From Mycolicibacterium iranicum (GTDB lineage: Bacteria > Actinomycetota > Actinomycetes > Mycobacteriales > Mycobacteriaceae), in the NCBI RefSeq assembly GCF_014190915.1, contig NZ_JACHVU010000002.1, positions 248,001 through 312,000 of the forward strand: DNA of 64,000 nt. Direction: 5' to 3'. The translations under genes and the position numbers were made by a program. Below are positions 7,505 through 15,630 of the stretch, in pieces (the stretch's first letter is position 1; each line of letters begins with the position of its first letter). Below the pieces are notes generated by a model that was not told the origin of the DNA, did no database searches, and was given only the letters and a program-made list of their open reading frames with translations.

Positions 7505-9352
7505 TCAGACCTGGCGGGTCTCGTCGTCCGCCAGCTCGATGCGAATCAGCTGACCCGGCTGATAGGTCAGCTGGTACAGCGCGCCGTCGGGGCCCTCGGC
7601 CAGGACGACGGTGGCACCGGCGTCCGGGTCGAAGGTGTGCACGTCGCCGCACGCGGAGTAGTCCGGCGCGCACGTCAGCGTCTTGATCCACCCCTTGACG
7701 GTGTCGGCGATGAACACCTGCCCCTGGTGCACGGCGATCGACGTGATCGCCGCCCCGCCGTCGCGGGGGTAACTGAAGATCGGGTCGGTCTTGCCTGAGC
7801 AGCTGCTGGTGCACGGCCCCTCGGAGCTCGGCCAGCCGTAGTTGCCGCCCGCGGTGATCTTGTTGACCTCCTCGAACGCTGCGTTGCCGACGTCGGCGAC
7901 CAGCAGCTCACCGGTGGGGGTGAATGTCAGGCGGAACGGGTTACGCAGGCCGTAGGCGTAGATCAGCGAGCGCGAGCCGTTGATCAACGGGTTGTCGTCG
8001 GGGACGGTGCCGTCGGTGTTCAGGCGCAGGATCTTGCCGTGAATGTTGCTCAGCGTCTGCGCATTCGAGCCGGTGGCGTTGTCGCCGACACCCCAGTACA
8101 GCTTGCCGTCCGGACCGAAATCGAGGGCGCCACCATGGTGATTCGGTGCCGCCGTCAGCGTCGACACCACCAAGACATCGTCGATGGTGGCCGTGTTGCC
8201 GTTGACGAGCAACCGCGACAACGTATTCCGTGTCGTCTCGGCGTCGATATAGGCCACATAGATCCGGCCGTTGGTCGCGAAGTCCGGGTCCACGGCGAGG
8301 CCGGCGATACCGCGCTCGACCTCCGTGCGCACGGCCAGGGTGATGAGCGGATCGTCGCGCACCACCCCGTTCTCCACGACCCGGATCGTTCCCGCCTTCT
8401 CCGCGACCAGGATTCGGCCGTCGGGCAGGAACCGGAAGTCGACCGGTGAGTTCAGGCCGGAGACGACGGTGGCCCGTTCGTACCCGATGAAGACGGTCTC
8501 GGTGGTGCGGTGACCGCTGTTGCCGAGCAGGCCGAACGTGAACAAGTTCAACAGCCCGGCGGCGCCGTGGACGTGGAAACCGCTGCGCGCGTCGCTGACG
8601 GTGACCTGGAACGAGTCCTGGCCGTTGTACGAAGCGCCGGGGGTGTAGAGGAACGTCCCGTCCGAGTCGATGGTGACGGTGCCGTGTTCCGGCCGGGTGG
8701 CCGTGTAGGTCAGCCGCGTCGAATCGGGATCGTCGGGATGCAGGTTGCCGACGACTTTGCCCTCGATGACGGCGTCCTCGGCCGGGTTGTGGTCGATCGT
8801 CGGCGTCTTGTTGGAGAAGAGGCGTTCAAAGAAGCTGGGTTCGTCGGGTTCCGCCGCGGCAGCGAGGCTCTGCGTCGAATCCGTCTCGTCGTCCGCGTCC
8901 TGCGACCTCGACGAGGTACCCCCGGTCTCTGCCTCGGCGGCGGCGTCGGCCTCGTCCTCGACGGCCTCCTCGAGGTCCGCGTCGACATCCTCGCCATCGC
9001 TGGAGTCCGTCCCAGCGTCTTCTGCCGCGTCGGTATCTGACGATTCCTCGGACTCCGAGGAGTCCTCGGAGTCGGCCGCCGGACCGCTGTTCGCCGCTGT
9101 CCCTGAGGACGCCGAAGCCGGTGACGACGTAGCCGACGACGCCGACGATGCCGAAGCCGACGATGCCGAAGCCGACGATGCCGAAGCCGACGACGACCCA
9201 GCGTCGGTCGTGTCGGCCGACGCGACCGCCGTCCCGGTCATGACCGCGGCGCCGACTCCGAGCGCGAAAGCCAAGCCGCCGACCCGGCCGACGTAGCGGG
9301 CGTATCCGCTCGACGTCCGGTCTTTGCCTGCGATGGCCGGTGATCCCCCCAT
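7505..9352 (-). CDS. Exported PQQ-type sugar dehydrogenase with cadherin-like domain
   Basis: 615-residue secreted protein. Residues 17-45 form a signal/anchor of the type YVGRVGGLAFALGVGAAV. Residues 46 to about 175 are a low-complexity Ser/Ala then Asp/Glu linker. A cadherin-like or VCBS-like module follows (HGTVTIDSDGTFLYTPGASY, about 190-285). The rest is a beta-propeller of the soluble glucose/sorbosone dehydrogenase type, with FLPDGRILVAEKAGTIRVV, the likely catalytic His in NHHGGALDFGPDGKLYWGVG, and YGLRNPFRLTFTP. Such enzymes oxidise sugars with PQQ; substrate and electron acceptor are unknown. The start has a strong AAGGAGG site. The same N-terminal motif occurs in the hydrolase at 51314. 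Confidence 0.85.
   Translation of the reverse strand: MGGSPAIAGKDRTSSGYARYVGRVGGLAFALGVGAAVMTGTAVASADTTDAGSSSASASSASASSASASSASSATSSPASASSGTAANSGPAADSEDSSESEESSDTDAAEDAGTDSSDGEDVDADLEEAVEDEADAAAEAETGGTSSRSQDADDETDSTQSLAAAAEPDEPSFFERLFSNKTPTIDHNPAEDAVIEGKVVGNLHPDDPDSTRLTYTATRPEHGTVTIDSDGTFLYTPGASYNGQDSFQVTVSDARSGFHVHGAAGLLNLFTFGLLGNSGHRTTETVFIGYERATVVSGLNSPVDFRFLPDGRILVAEKAGTIRVVENGVVRDDPLITLAVRTEVERGIAGLAVDPDFATNGRIYVAYIDAETTRNTLSRLLVNGNTATIDDVLVVSTLTAAPNHHGGALDFGPDGKLYWGVGDNATGSNAQTLSNIHGKILRLNTDGTVPDDNPLINGSRSLIYAYGLRNPFRLTFTPTGELLVADVGNAAFEEVNKITAGGNYGWPSSEGPCTSSCSGKTDPIFSYPRDGGAAITSIAVHQGQVFIADTVKGWIKTLTCAPDYSACGDVHTFDPDAGATVVLAEGPDGALYQLTYQPGQLIRIELADDETRQV
9141..9185. repeat. Three perfect 15-bp tandem repeats in the linker of the sugar dehydrogenase
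   Basis: The unit GCCGACGATGCCGAA occurs three times without change and continues into a partial fourth copy. The period is five codons, so changes in copy number keep the reading frame. On the coding strand it encodes a Ser-Ala repeat in the flexible linker between the membrane anchor and the folded domains. Confidence 0.9.
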
Positions 9353-9789
9353 GTCGCCTCCTTGCGAACAGGACACCGCGTCGCCCCACCGTGGGCGCCC
9401 GCTCGATGTCCGTGGCGGGGCAAACACTATTTGGGACGCTTACCCTTGCGCAACGTTTTCGCTGCCGCGGTCAGGATTACGTCATTGCGCAGGCGGCGCG
9501 GGGTGACCCGTCGCAGGCCCGGCGAGGTTCCGACCGGCAGCCCGAATTTGATATTGATCCGCGTCGTCGCGCTGAAGAGGACCGCGGCAGCCTGTCGCGA
9601 CGGATTTCGCGGGCACGCCGTGCGATGGTGCCAAATGCCAGCGTGCAGACGGCGCGCGACGCTGGTCTGTCGTTTGCTTTGCATCTGTGACGGTTTTGCC
9701 GATACGGACTTTCAGCAAACAGTGTGGCCGTACACTCGGCTGACCGGAGAGCGGGGCGAAGAGGCCACGCAGGTCGAAGGGGGACTGAC
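9353..9789. promoter_or_regulatory. Divergent intergenic region with a promoter for the sugar dehydrogenase
   Basis: This 437-nt gap separates two exported-enzyme genes. On the minus strand TTGCGC (plus 9448-9453) and TAGTGT (plus 9424-9429) are 18 nt apart, a plausible housekeeping promoter leaving a leader of about 65 nt. For the plus-strand gene only a TACACT hexamer (9731-9736) stands out, without a good -35 box. I see no convincing gene in the rest; short open frames there lack ribosome sites. Confidence 0.4.
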
Positions 9790-11139
9790 ATGGGGATGCT
9801 TTCGCGCGGCAAGCATCGGGCGACACGTTCGGGGCGTCGGCGTACTGCCGCGATGTCGGCGACCGTGTCCGCGGGGGTCGCACTCGCCGGCGCCGCGGTG
9901 ATCGGGGTGGCACCCACGCTCTCGGTCAGTCCTGCGCTGACGGCGTCGCTGCACTACCTGCGGGGGACGAACATCGGCGGGGTCACGACCGAGCAGCAGT
10001 ATCAGGACTTCATCACCCAGATGGTCGCCGGAACCGGAGTCACACCGCCGGACTCTCCGTACGTCATCGTGCCCTACAACGCCGGGTTCCGGCCGTTCTC
10101 CCATGGTGGCTTCGGTGACCTCACGTACAACGACTCGGTCCAGCAGGGCGCCGACCTGCTCGACGAGCAGGGGCTCAGCGCCGGCGACATCATCTTCGGC
10201 TACTCGCAGGGGGCGGTGGCGGCGTCGGTGTACAAGGCGACCCACACCGGGAACACCTACATCCTGGTCGAGAACCCCAGTCGCCCCAACGGCGGTATCC
10301 TGCAACGGTTCAAGGGCCTCACCATTCCGTTCATCGATGTCACGTTCGGGGGAGCGACGCCGAACAACGGCGACCCCACCTATGACATCTCTCGCCAGTA
10401 CGACGGCTGGTCGGACTTCCCTGCCTACCTGTGGAATCCGATAGCGGTGGCCAACGCGGTGATGGGGATCCTGTTGATCCACAGCTCGGCGCAGACCGAA
10501 CTGACCGCCGAAGACCTCGAAGCGGCCGAAGCGTCGGGCGATCCCGACTACTACCAGTACGACGCCGACTCGAATACGCACTACTACGTCATCAAGACCT
10601 ACCCGATTCCGCTGCTGATGCCCTTGGACTGGCTTCTGTCCGACCCCGTCATGGCCGCGTTGGATGCACCGCTGCGTCGGTTCATCGAAACTGCCTACGA
10701 CAGAACTGATTACAGCGTTCCGACGACGGCGAAGTTCTTCAAGCCGTGGACGTCGACGACCGCCGTGGACACCGAGGTGCCCGACGTGCAACGAGCGGCC
10801 GCACCCAGCGCGGACGACGCCGAGGTCGACGGCTCACCGGTCGGCGACTCCGACGGGGCCGAGACGTCGGACGGGGGACCGGCCGACACCGAGTCGACCG
10901 ACCCTGCCCAGACAGACGTCGGGGACTCGACAGCCGACCTGTCGGACGATGCGGCACCGGCGGATGACGCCGAGGCCGCTGACGATCTCGCGGGCGACGA
11001 CGAGGTCGTCGATGACGCCGTCGACGGGGCCACCGATCAGGGCGACGAGCAGGAGGACGCCGGCGACACACCCGACCCGGCCGCCGACGAGGCTGGCGAC
11101 GAGACGGGCGGCACCGAGGCGACCGGGGCCGCCGCCTAG
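9790..11139 (+). CDS. Secreted PE-PPE-domain (cutinase-like) hydrolase
   Basis: 449-residue exported protein with a PE-PPE-type alpha/beta-hydrolase domain but no PE or PPE region. The N-terminus is basic and then hydrophobic (residues 20-50), acting as a signal peptide. The nucleophile motif GYSQG is at residues about 137-141 in IIFGYSQGAVAASVYK, and YVIVPYNAGFRPF and YDISRQYDGWSDFPAYLWNP are typical of the domain. Residues from about 330 to the end are Asp/Ala/Thr-rich and disordered. Family members are serine esterases, so the likely substrates are lipids or esters. The ATG at 9790 has GGGGGA upstream. It is divergent from the PQQ-type dehydrogenase. Confidence 0.85.
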   Translation: MGMLSRGKHRATRSGRRRTAAMSATVSAGVALAGAAVIGVAPTLSVSPALTASLHYLRGTNIGGVTTEQQYQDFITQMVAGTGVTPPDSPYVIVPYNAGFRPFSHGGFGDLTYNDSVQQGADLLDEQGLSAGDIIFGYSQGAVAASVYKATHTGNTYILVENPSRPNGGILQRFKGLTIPFIDVTFGGATPNNGDPTYDISRQYDGWSDFPAYLWNPIAVANAVMGILLIHSSAQTELTAEDLEAAEASGDPDYYQYDADSNTHYYVIKTYPIPLLMPLDWLLSDPVMAALDAPLRRFIETAYDRTDYSVPTTAKFFKPWTSTTAVDTEVPDVQRAAAPSADDAEVDGSPVGDSDGAETSDGGPADTESTDPAQTDVGDSTADLSDDAAPADDAEAADDLAGDDEVVDDAVDGATDQGDEQEDAGDTPDPAADEAGDETGGTEATGAAA

Positions 11140-11194
11140 ACATCCGGCGCGACGCCGGCAAGACGATCGCGAAGCACTCTCGGACGCTTCAGCG

Positions 11195-11223
11195 TTGAAC
11201 GGGCGGTGCACCCTGCATAGCGT
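11195..11223 (+). promoter_or_regulatory. Housekeeping promoter of the short-chain dehydrogenase
   Basis: TTGAAC (11195-11200) and TAGCGT (11218-11223) are separated by exactly 17 nt. The -10 box ends seven nt before the ATG at 11231, so transcription probably begins at or next to the start codon. It is the best-formed promoter of the leaderless group in this window. Confidence 0.65.
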
Positions 11224-11230
11224 CTTGAGC

Positions 11231-11968
11231 ATGAAAACTGTGCTGATCACTGGTTGTTCGTCGGGCTATGGGCTTGCTACGGCTGAACGCTTCCTCGATG
11301 AGGGCTGGAATGTGGTGGCCACGATGCGGTCTCCGCGCGACGGAGTGCTGCCGGTGTCAGACCGGTTGCGGGTGCTGGCCCTGGATGTGACCAGACCGGA
11401 GAGCATTTCCGCAGCAGTGGATTCCGCCGGACCCATCGACGTGCTGGTCAACAACGCCGGTATCGGCGCGGTCGGGGCGTTCGAGGCCACGCCGATGGCG
11501 TTGACGCGAGAGCTGTTCGAGACCAACACGTTCGGAGTGATGGCGATGACGCAGGCGGTGATCCCGCAGATGAGAGAGCGCCGCTCCGGGGTCGTCGTCA
11601 ACGTCACCTCGAGCGCCACCCTCGCGTCGATGCCTCTGGCCGCCGTCTACACCGCGAGCAAGGCTGCCATTGAGGGGTTCACCGGGTCGCTGGCCCTCGA
11701 GCTGGGATTCTTCGGCGTGCGCGCCACGTTGGTCGAGCCGGGTTACGGCCCGTCGACGCAATTCGCCAGCAACGGCAGCGGACGGATGGCGGGTCTGATC
11801 CCCCCGGAGTACGAGCCGTTCGCGGCGCCCGTCTTCGCGGGGTTCGGGACGCCCGGGGCGGTCACCACCCCGGGCGACGTCGCCGACGTCGTCTATCAGG
11901 CAGCCACCGACACGTCGGATCGGCTCCGATTCGCTGCCGGGGCCGACGCGGTCGCGTTGGTGCGCTGA
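11231..11968 (+). CDS. Short-chain dehydrogenase/reductase
   Basis: 245-residue classical SDR oxidoreductase. The cofactor motif TGCSSGYG is at residues 7-14, NNAG at about 76-79, the catalytic Ser in VNVTSSA and the YxxxK pair in YTASK. Residues after the active site contain the LVEPGYGPSTQF loop. The acidic residue after the second strand is not clear, so NAD versus NADP preference is open. There is no ribosome site, in keeping with the leaderless promoter 7 nt upstream. The stop is 1 nt from the end of the convergent His-rich peptide gene. The substrate is unknown. Confidence 0.88.
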   Translation: MKTVLITGCSSGYGLATAERFLDEGWNVVATMRSPRDGVLPVSDRLRVLALDVTRPESISAAVDSAGPIDVLVNNAGIGAVGAFEATPMALTRELFETNTFGVMAMTQAVIPQMRERRSGVVVNVTSSATLASMPLAAVYTASKAAIEGFTGSLALELGFFGVRATLVEPGYGPSTQFASNGSGRMAGLIPPEYEPFAAPVFAGFGTPGAVTTPGDVADVVYQAATDTSDRLRFAAGADAVALVR

Positions 11969-11969
11969 G

Positions 11970-12188
11970 TCAGCGGTTCCAGTGGTGGTGGTGATGACGG
12001 TGGCGGTGGCTCCATGCGGTGACAGTCGGGTTGTGTGCGGTGGTGTCCGGGGTCGACACGATGGCGTGGCTGCCGTTGGTGGACGTCACGGTGGTCTTGG
12101 CCGACGCCGTGCCCGCCATGCCGAGTCCTGCGGACAGGATGGCGGCGGACATCAGGGGCAGCGCGAGGATGCGGGTGAAGGTCTTCAT
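11970..12188 (-). CDS. Small secreted histidine-rich protein, copy 1
   Basis: 72-residue precursor: a signal peptide of about 30 residues (MKTFTRILALPLMSAAILSA, ending near ASA), a short Thr/Ser-rich middle, and a C-terminal tail HRHRHHHHHW. The tail has seven His in nine residues, suggesting binding of a transition metal or haem, though no family name applies. The ATG has a GGGAG site. A paralogue of the same length lies at 42100-42318, with the same signal-peptide phrase and a His/Arg tail. The two genes also share their upstream leader. It converges tightly with the SDR gene. Confidence 0.8.
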   Translation of the reverse strand: MKTFTRILALPLMSAAILSAGLGMAGTASAKTTVTSTNGSHAIVSTPDTTAHNPTVTAWSHRHRHHHHHWNR

Positions 12189-12246
12189 GGTGGATCTCCC
12201 TGTCTGTGAACGATTTTCGTTCTGTTTTCCGGTGTTCCGGCGATGA
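12189..12246 (-). promoter_or_regulatory. Leader/upstream element shared with the 42100 gene
   Basis: Read on the minus strand, this region begins TCATCGCCGGAACACCGGA, then GAACGAAAA, CACAGACA and a GGGAG site before the ATG. The stretch at 42040-42099 has TCATCGCCGGAACACACCGG, ACCGAAAA, CTCAGACA and GGAAG in the same order and spacing before its paralogue. Conservation of non-coding sequence over about 58-60 nt suggests a shared control element, in DNA or RNA. Confidence 0.6.
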
Positions 12247-12287
12247 CTCAAGAGTGCCCTGATTCGGGTCGGGAGTCTGTCCGTCGA

Positions 12288-12345
12288 CCGGTGGATGCAC
12301 CGGAGGATTGCGTTGTCCCCCGATCGGGGGAACAGGCGCTAGCGT
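12288..12345 (+). promoter_or_regulatory. Upstream palindromes and -10 box of the AraC-family gene
   Basis: Two perfect inverted repeats sit in front of the regulator: CCGGTG-GATG-CACCGG (12288-12303) and CCCCCGATCGGGGG (12317-12330). They are followed by TAGCGT (12340-12345), which ends seven nt before the GTG at 12353. The 14-bp palindrome ends 9 nt before the -10 box, so a bound protein would block RNA polymerase. Autoregulation by the AraC protein is one possibility. Confidence 0.5.
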
Positions 12346-12352
12346 CTGCGGT

Positions 12353-13306
12353 GTGGGCGAGCCGGATCCGATGGATGTACTGATGTCGCTCCTGCGCCCG
12401 GAGGCGGTGCTGTCGAAGGTCATCACCGGGGGTGGCCAGTGGAGTGTGCGCAAACCCCGCTACGGCGACCCGGCCTTCTGCCTGATGCTCGATGGCTCGT
12501 GTCTGCTCGACGCCGACGGGCTGGACGGCATCGAGTTGCGGCGCGGCGACTTCCTGCTTCTGCCGTCGATGCCCGGGTTCACGCTGAGCGGCAGCCGGGA
12601 CGCCGCACCCGTGTTCACCCCGCTGGATCCCGACCGTCACACCCGCCACGGCTGCGCCTCGGCGCCCGTCACCATGCGGATGCTCGGCGGCTACTTCCGC
12701 TTCGACCCCGCCCACGCGTCTCTGCTGGTGGCACTGCTGCCCCCGGTCATCCACGTGCGCGCCGACGACAGCGGCGCCTCGCGGCTGAGCAGGCTCGTGG
12801 AACTGATCGTCGAGGAAGCCGATACCGACGGTCTGTGCCGTGACGTCATCCTCCAGAGGCTCGTCGAGGTGCTTCTGATCGAGGCGGTGCGGGTGCACGC
12901 GGGGGCGCTGAGGGACGGGCGCCATCAGCACGGATTGATCGCCGGCCTGGCCGATCCTGTGCTCGCGTCCGCGCTGCGCGAGTTGCACGCCGACGTCGCC
13001 CACGCCTGGACCGTGGAAGGCCTGGCCCGTGCCGCATCGGTGTCGAGGGCGGTGTTCGCCCAGCGATTCACGCGGATCGTCGGGCTGCCGCCGATGCAGT
13101 ACCTGCTGGAATGGCGGGTGGCGCAGGCCAAGGACCTGCTGCGTGCAGGACAGCTCTCGATCGCGCAGATCGCCCAGCGGGTCGGGTATCACTCTTCGAC
13201 CGCGTTCACCACGGCCTTCACCAGGGTGACCGGATGCCCGCCGACGGAGTTCGCCCGGTCCTACCGACAGGGCGCCGACGATCCCGCTGTCGTCGTCTCT
13301 GCGTAA
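12353..13306 (+). CDS. AraC-family transcription regulator with N-terminal cupin domain
   Basis: 317-residue DNA-binding regulator. The N-terminal two thirds form an AraC-binding (cupin_6-like) domain, recognised by SLLRPEAVLSK, GDPAFCLMLDGSC and RRGDFLLLPSMPGF. The last 100 residues hold two helix-turn-helix units: WTVEGLARAASVSRAVFAQR and LSIAQIAQRVGYHSSTAFTT. The GTG at 12353 fits a leaderless start and gives an N-terminus like others in this family; the ATG at 12371 is the alternative. Family members often control a nearby reductase or hydrolase gene. The divergently placed His-rich peptide gene and the region upstream are candidate targets. Confidence 0.85.
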   Translation: MGEPDPMDVLMSLLRPEAVLSKVITGGGQWSVRKPRYGDPAFCLMLDGSCLLDADGLDGIELRRGDFLLLPSMPGFTLSGSRDAAPVFTPLDPDRHTRHGCASAPVTMRMLGGYFRFDPAHASLLVALLPPVIHVRADDSGASRLSRLVELIVEEADTDGLCRDVILQRLVEVLLIEAVRVHAGALRDGRHQHGLIAGLADPVLASALRELHADVAHAWTVEGLARAASVSRAVFAQRFTRIVGLPPMQYLLEWRVAQAKDLLRAGQLSIAQIAQRVGYHSSTAFTTAFTRVTGCPPTEFARSYRQGADDPAVVVSA

Positions 13307-13465
13307 CCCCCGAGGTGTGGGATTCGTTACGCCGTGGAGCGATTTCTCAGGCAGAAACCCCAGCTCCGAAGCGGTGCGTCCCGGGTGGGGCGGTTGACCG
13401 GCTGTGCCGCGGCGGCCCCGCGCGGTAGGGTCGGCTGCTAGTCGCAGGGAGATTGGTAGCACGTC

Positions 13466-14647
13466 ATGGACCTCGTACTCGGTTTGTCGATGACCTCGTC
13501 ATCGGTGCGCTGGGTCCTCGTCGACGCCGCGGCGGGCGAGGAGAGCGTCACCGTCGACCGCGGCTCCCTGTATGTCGGTGACAGCGTGGACGCCGAGATG
13601 CTCCTCGACGAGCTTCTCGATCGGGCCGCCCCGCGCGCCGTCGATGCAATAGGCGTCACCTGGACCGCCGACTCCGAATTCACCGCCAACACCGTGTGGC
13701 AGGCTCTCACCGACCGCGGTATCGAGAACGTCATCGCGGTGTCCGATGTCGAGGCCGCCGAGGCGTTGGCCTGCGGGATCGCCGACATCGCCGGTTGTGA
13801 ACGCCTGGTGGTCTGCGTCGCCGAGCCCGGCGCCTCGGTGGTCGCCGCCGTCACGCCCGACGGCATCACCGCGGACCGGGTCCACGCCTCCGCGCTGGCC
13901 GACGTCGATGGTCATCGGCCTGACGCGGTCTTCGTGCTCGGTTCGGGCGACGTCGCCACCGCGGTCGCGGCGCTGGAGCAGCGGCTCAAGGTCCCCGTGA
14001 TCTCGGCCGACGAAGCGGACCTCGCGCTGGCCCGGGGCGCGGCGCTGGCGTCCGCGTCGGCGGTGACGCTGCTCGACGCCCAGGAGGAGTCCGGCCGGCG
14101 CAGGCTGAGCCCGACCGCAGCGGTGGCCGCGGTGCTGGCCGCGGCGGTCGTGACGTTCGTCGTGTCATTGTCCGTGGCCCTGGGTATGACGCTGACTCCC
14201 GAGGATCCGGCACCGGAGATGGCCCGCTCGGTGACCGAGCAGGCTCCGGAAGCCGCGCCGACACCCAGGCCCGTCAAGGCCGCCCCGCCCGAGCCCGAGC
14301 AGGCCCCGCCGCCGCCTCCGCCGGTAGCCGAACCGGTCGCGGTCGCGATCCCGGCACCCGAGGCCGTCGAGGTGCCGGCCCCGGAAGCGCCGGCTCCCGT
14401 CTACGACGAGCCGCTGGCCCCGGCGCCGGTCGCACCTCCTGCGCCCGCCTACGTCCCCCCGCCGCCGCCGGCGAACTACCTGCCGCCCGCGCCGGCCTAC
14501 GTCCCGCCGGCCCCGCCGCCCGTCCAGGCGCCCCCGGTGCCCCCGACGCTCGGCACGGTGCAGCAACCCGTGCAGCAGCCTCGGTTGCGCGACCGGATCA
14601 TCGAGCGCATCCCGATCATCAACAGGTTCCACGAACCCCCGTACTGA
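13466..14647 (+). CDS. DUF7159-type membrane protein with Pro-rich C-terminus
   Basis: 393 residues. The first 205 or so form an actin/Hsp70-like folded domain of the mycobacterial DUF7159 type, starting MDLVLGLSMTSSSVRWVLVD. A single transmembrane helix is at about 216-241 (AVLAAAVVTFVVSLSVALG). The rest is a long Pro/Ala/Glu-rich tail with repeated YVPP-like units, ending in a basic segment RLRDRIIERIPIINRF. The tail is presumably extracytoplasmic and could span the wall. GGGAGA precedes the ATG at a longish distance. The function is not known; proline-rich relatives occur in several copies in mycobacteria. Confidence 0.8.
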   Translation: MDLVLGLSMTSSSVRWVLVDAAAGEESVTVDRGSLYVGDSVDAEMLLDELLDRAAPRAVDAIGVTWTADSEFTANTVWQALTDRGIENVIAVSDVEAAEALACGIADIAGCERLVVCVAEPGASVVAAVTPDGITADRVHASALADVDGHRPDAVFVLGSGDVATAVAALEQRLKVPVISADEADLALARGAALASASAVTLLDAQEESGRRRLSPTAAVAAVLAAAVVTFVVSLSVALGMTLTPEDPAPEMARSVTEQAPEAAPTPRPVKAAPPEPEQAPPPPPPVAEPVAVAIPAPEAVEVPAPEAPAPVYDEPLAPAPVAPPAPAYVPPPPPANYLPPAPAYVPPAPPPVQAPPVPPTLGTVQQPVQQPRLRDRIIERIPIINRFHEPPY

Positions 14648-14662
14648 CCTTTTCCGCGGAGG

Positions 14663-15628
14663 TCAGCGGGATACGACATTGCGCAGTGGTTCCCCGCGCG
14701 CGAGCCGCCCGATGTTGGCGGCGACATCATCGGCCCGACCGGCGAAGGTGTCCCGGGTGACCCCCGACGAGTGCGGTGTCATCAGAATGTTGGGCAGCGT
14801 CTCGAACGGCAATTCGCTCGGCGTACAACCTGTTCCGTCGACGGGGTATCGGTACCACACGTCGATCGCGGCGCCCTTGATGGTTCCGGCGGCCAGTGCG
14901 TCGTACAGCGCGCGCTCTTCCACCAGTCGGCCGCGGCCGACGTTGATCAGCACCCCGTCCGGGCCGAGAGCCTTCAGTTGCGCGCCGCCGATCATGCCTT
15001 CGGTGTGGCGGTTGAGCGGCGCGGACACCACGACCACGTCGCATTCGCGCATCAGGGTCTCGAGCCGGCTGGTGTCGCCCACCCACTGCAGTCCGTGCTG
15101 CTCGGCCACTTTGCCCGAACCGGTGACCGCGGCGGCCGTACATCCGAACGCCTGCAACAGCTTCCAGGAGTACTGGCCGATATGGCCGAACCCGACGAAG
15201 CCGATGTGCGCATCTCCCAGCGTCGGAATCTGCGGAATCGAGCTGTCGTAGACCGAGGTCGCCCAGACACCGTCGCGCAGCCGCGAGTCCTGGGTCAGGA
15301 ACCCGCGGTGCAGCATGACCGCAGCGCCTACCACGTACTCGGCGATCGAGCGTTCGTGGTGGAAGGTGTTGGCCACCAACACGTCCTGAGGCAGCGCGGC
15401 GAAGTCGATCTTGTCGGTGCCTGCCGCGGCGGGGTGAACCAGCCGCAATGTGCGTGCGATACCGGCCATGTCGGCGGTGAACCGGGAACCGACGAAGACC
15501 TCGGCGTCGCGCAGCTCGTCGTCCGGCGCGCCGCCGACATGCCACCGCACCTCGGACCCGGGCGGCAGCCCCGCTTCGAGGCGATCGCGGTGGGGCGCCA
15601 GGTTCGGGTCGATCACAACGATTTTCAA
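14663..15628 (-). CDS. D-2-hydroxyacid dehydrogenase, last gene of the aldarate operon
   Basis: 321-residue NAD-dependent dehydrogenase of the D-isomer family. The cofactor motif is IGFVGFGHIGQYSWKLLQ, the substrate Arg is in INVGRGRLVEERALYD, and the catalytic His in ILMTPHSSGV. I take TTG at 15628 as the start: it lies two nt after the stop of the glucarate dehydratase gene, and the first strand KIVVIDPNL follows directly. No good ribosome site is present, so translational coupling is likely. It may reduce a 2-keto acid arising in sugar-acid breakdown. The exact substrate cannot be read from sequence. Confidence 0.8.
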   Translation of the reverse strand: MKIVVIDPNLAPHRDRLEAGLPPGSEVRWHVGGAPDDELRDAEVFVGSRFTADMAGIARTLRLVHPAAAGTDKIDFAALPQDVLVANTFHHERSIAEYVVGAAVMLHRGFLTQDSRLRDGVWATSVYDSSIPQIPTLGDAHIGFVGFGHIGQYSWKLLQAFGCTAAAVTGSGKVAEQHGLQWVGDTSRLETLMRECDVVVVSAPLNRHTEGMIGGAQLKALGPDGVLINVGRGRLVEERALYDALAAGTIKGAAIDVWYRYPVDGTGCTPSELPFETLPNILMTPHSSGVTRDTFAGRADDVAANIGRLARGEPLRNVVSR

Positions 15629-15630
15629 CG

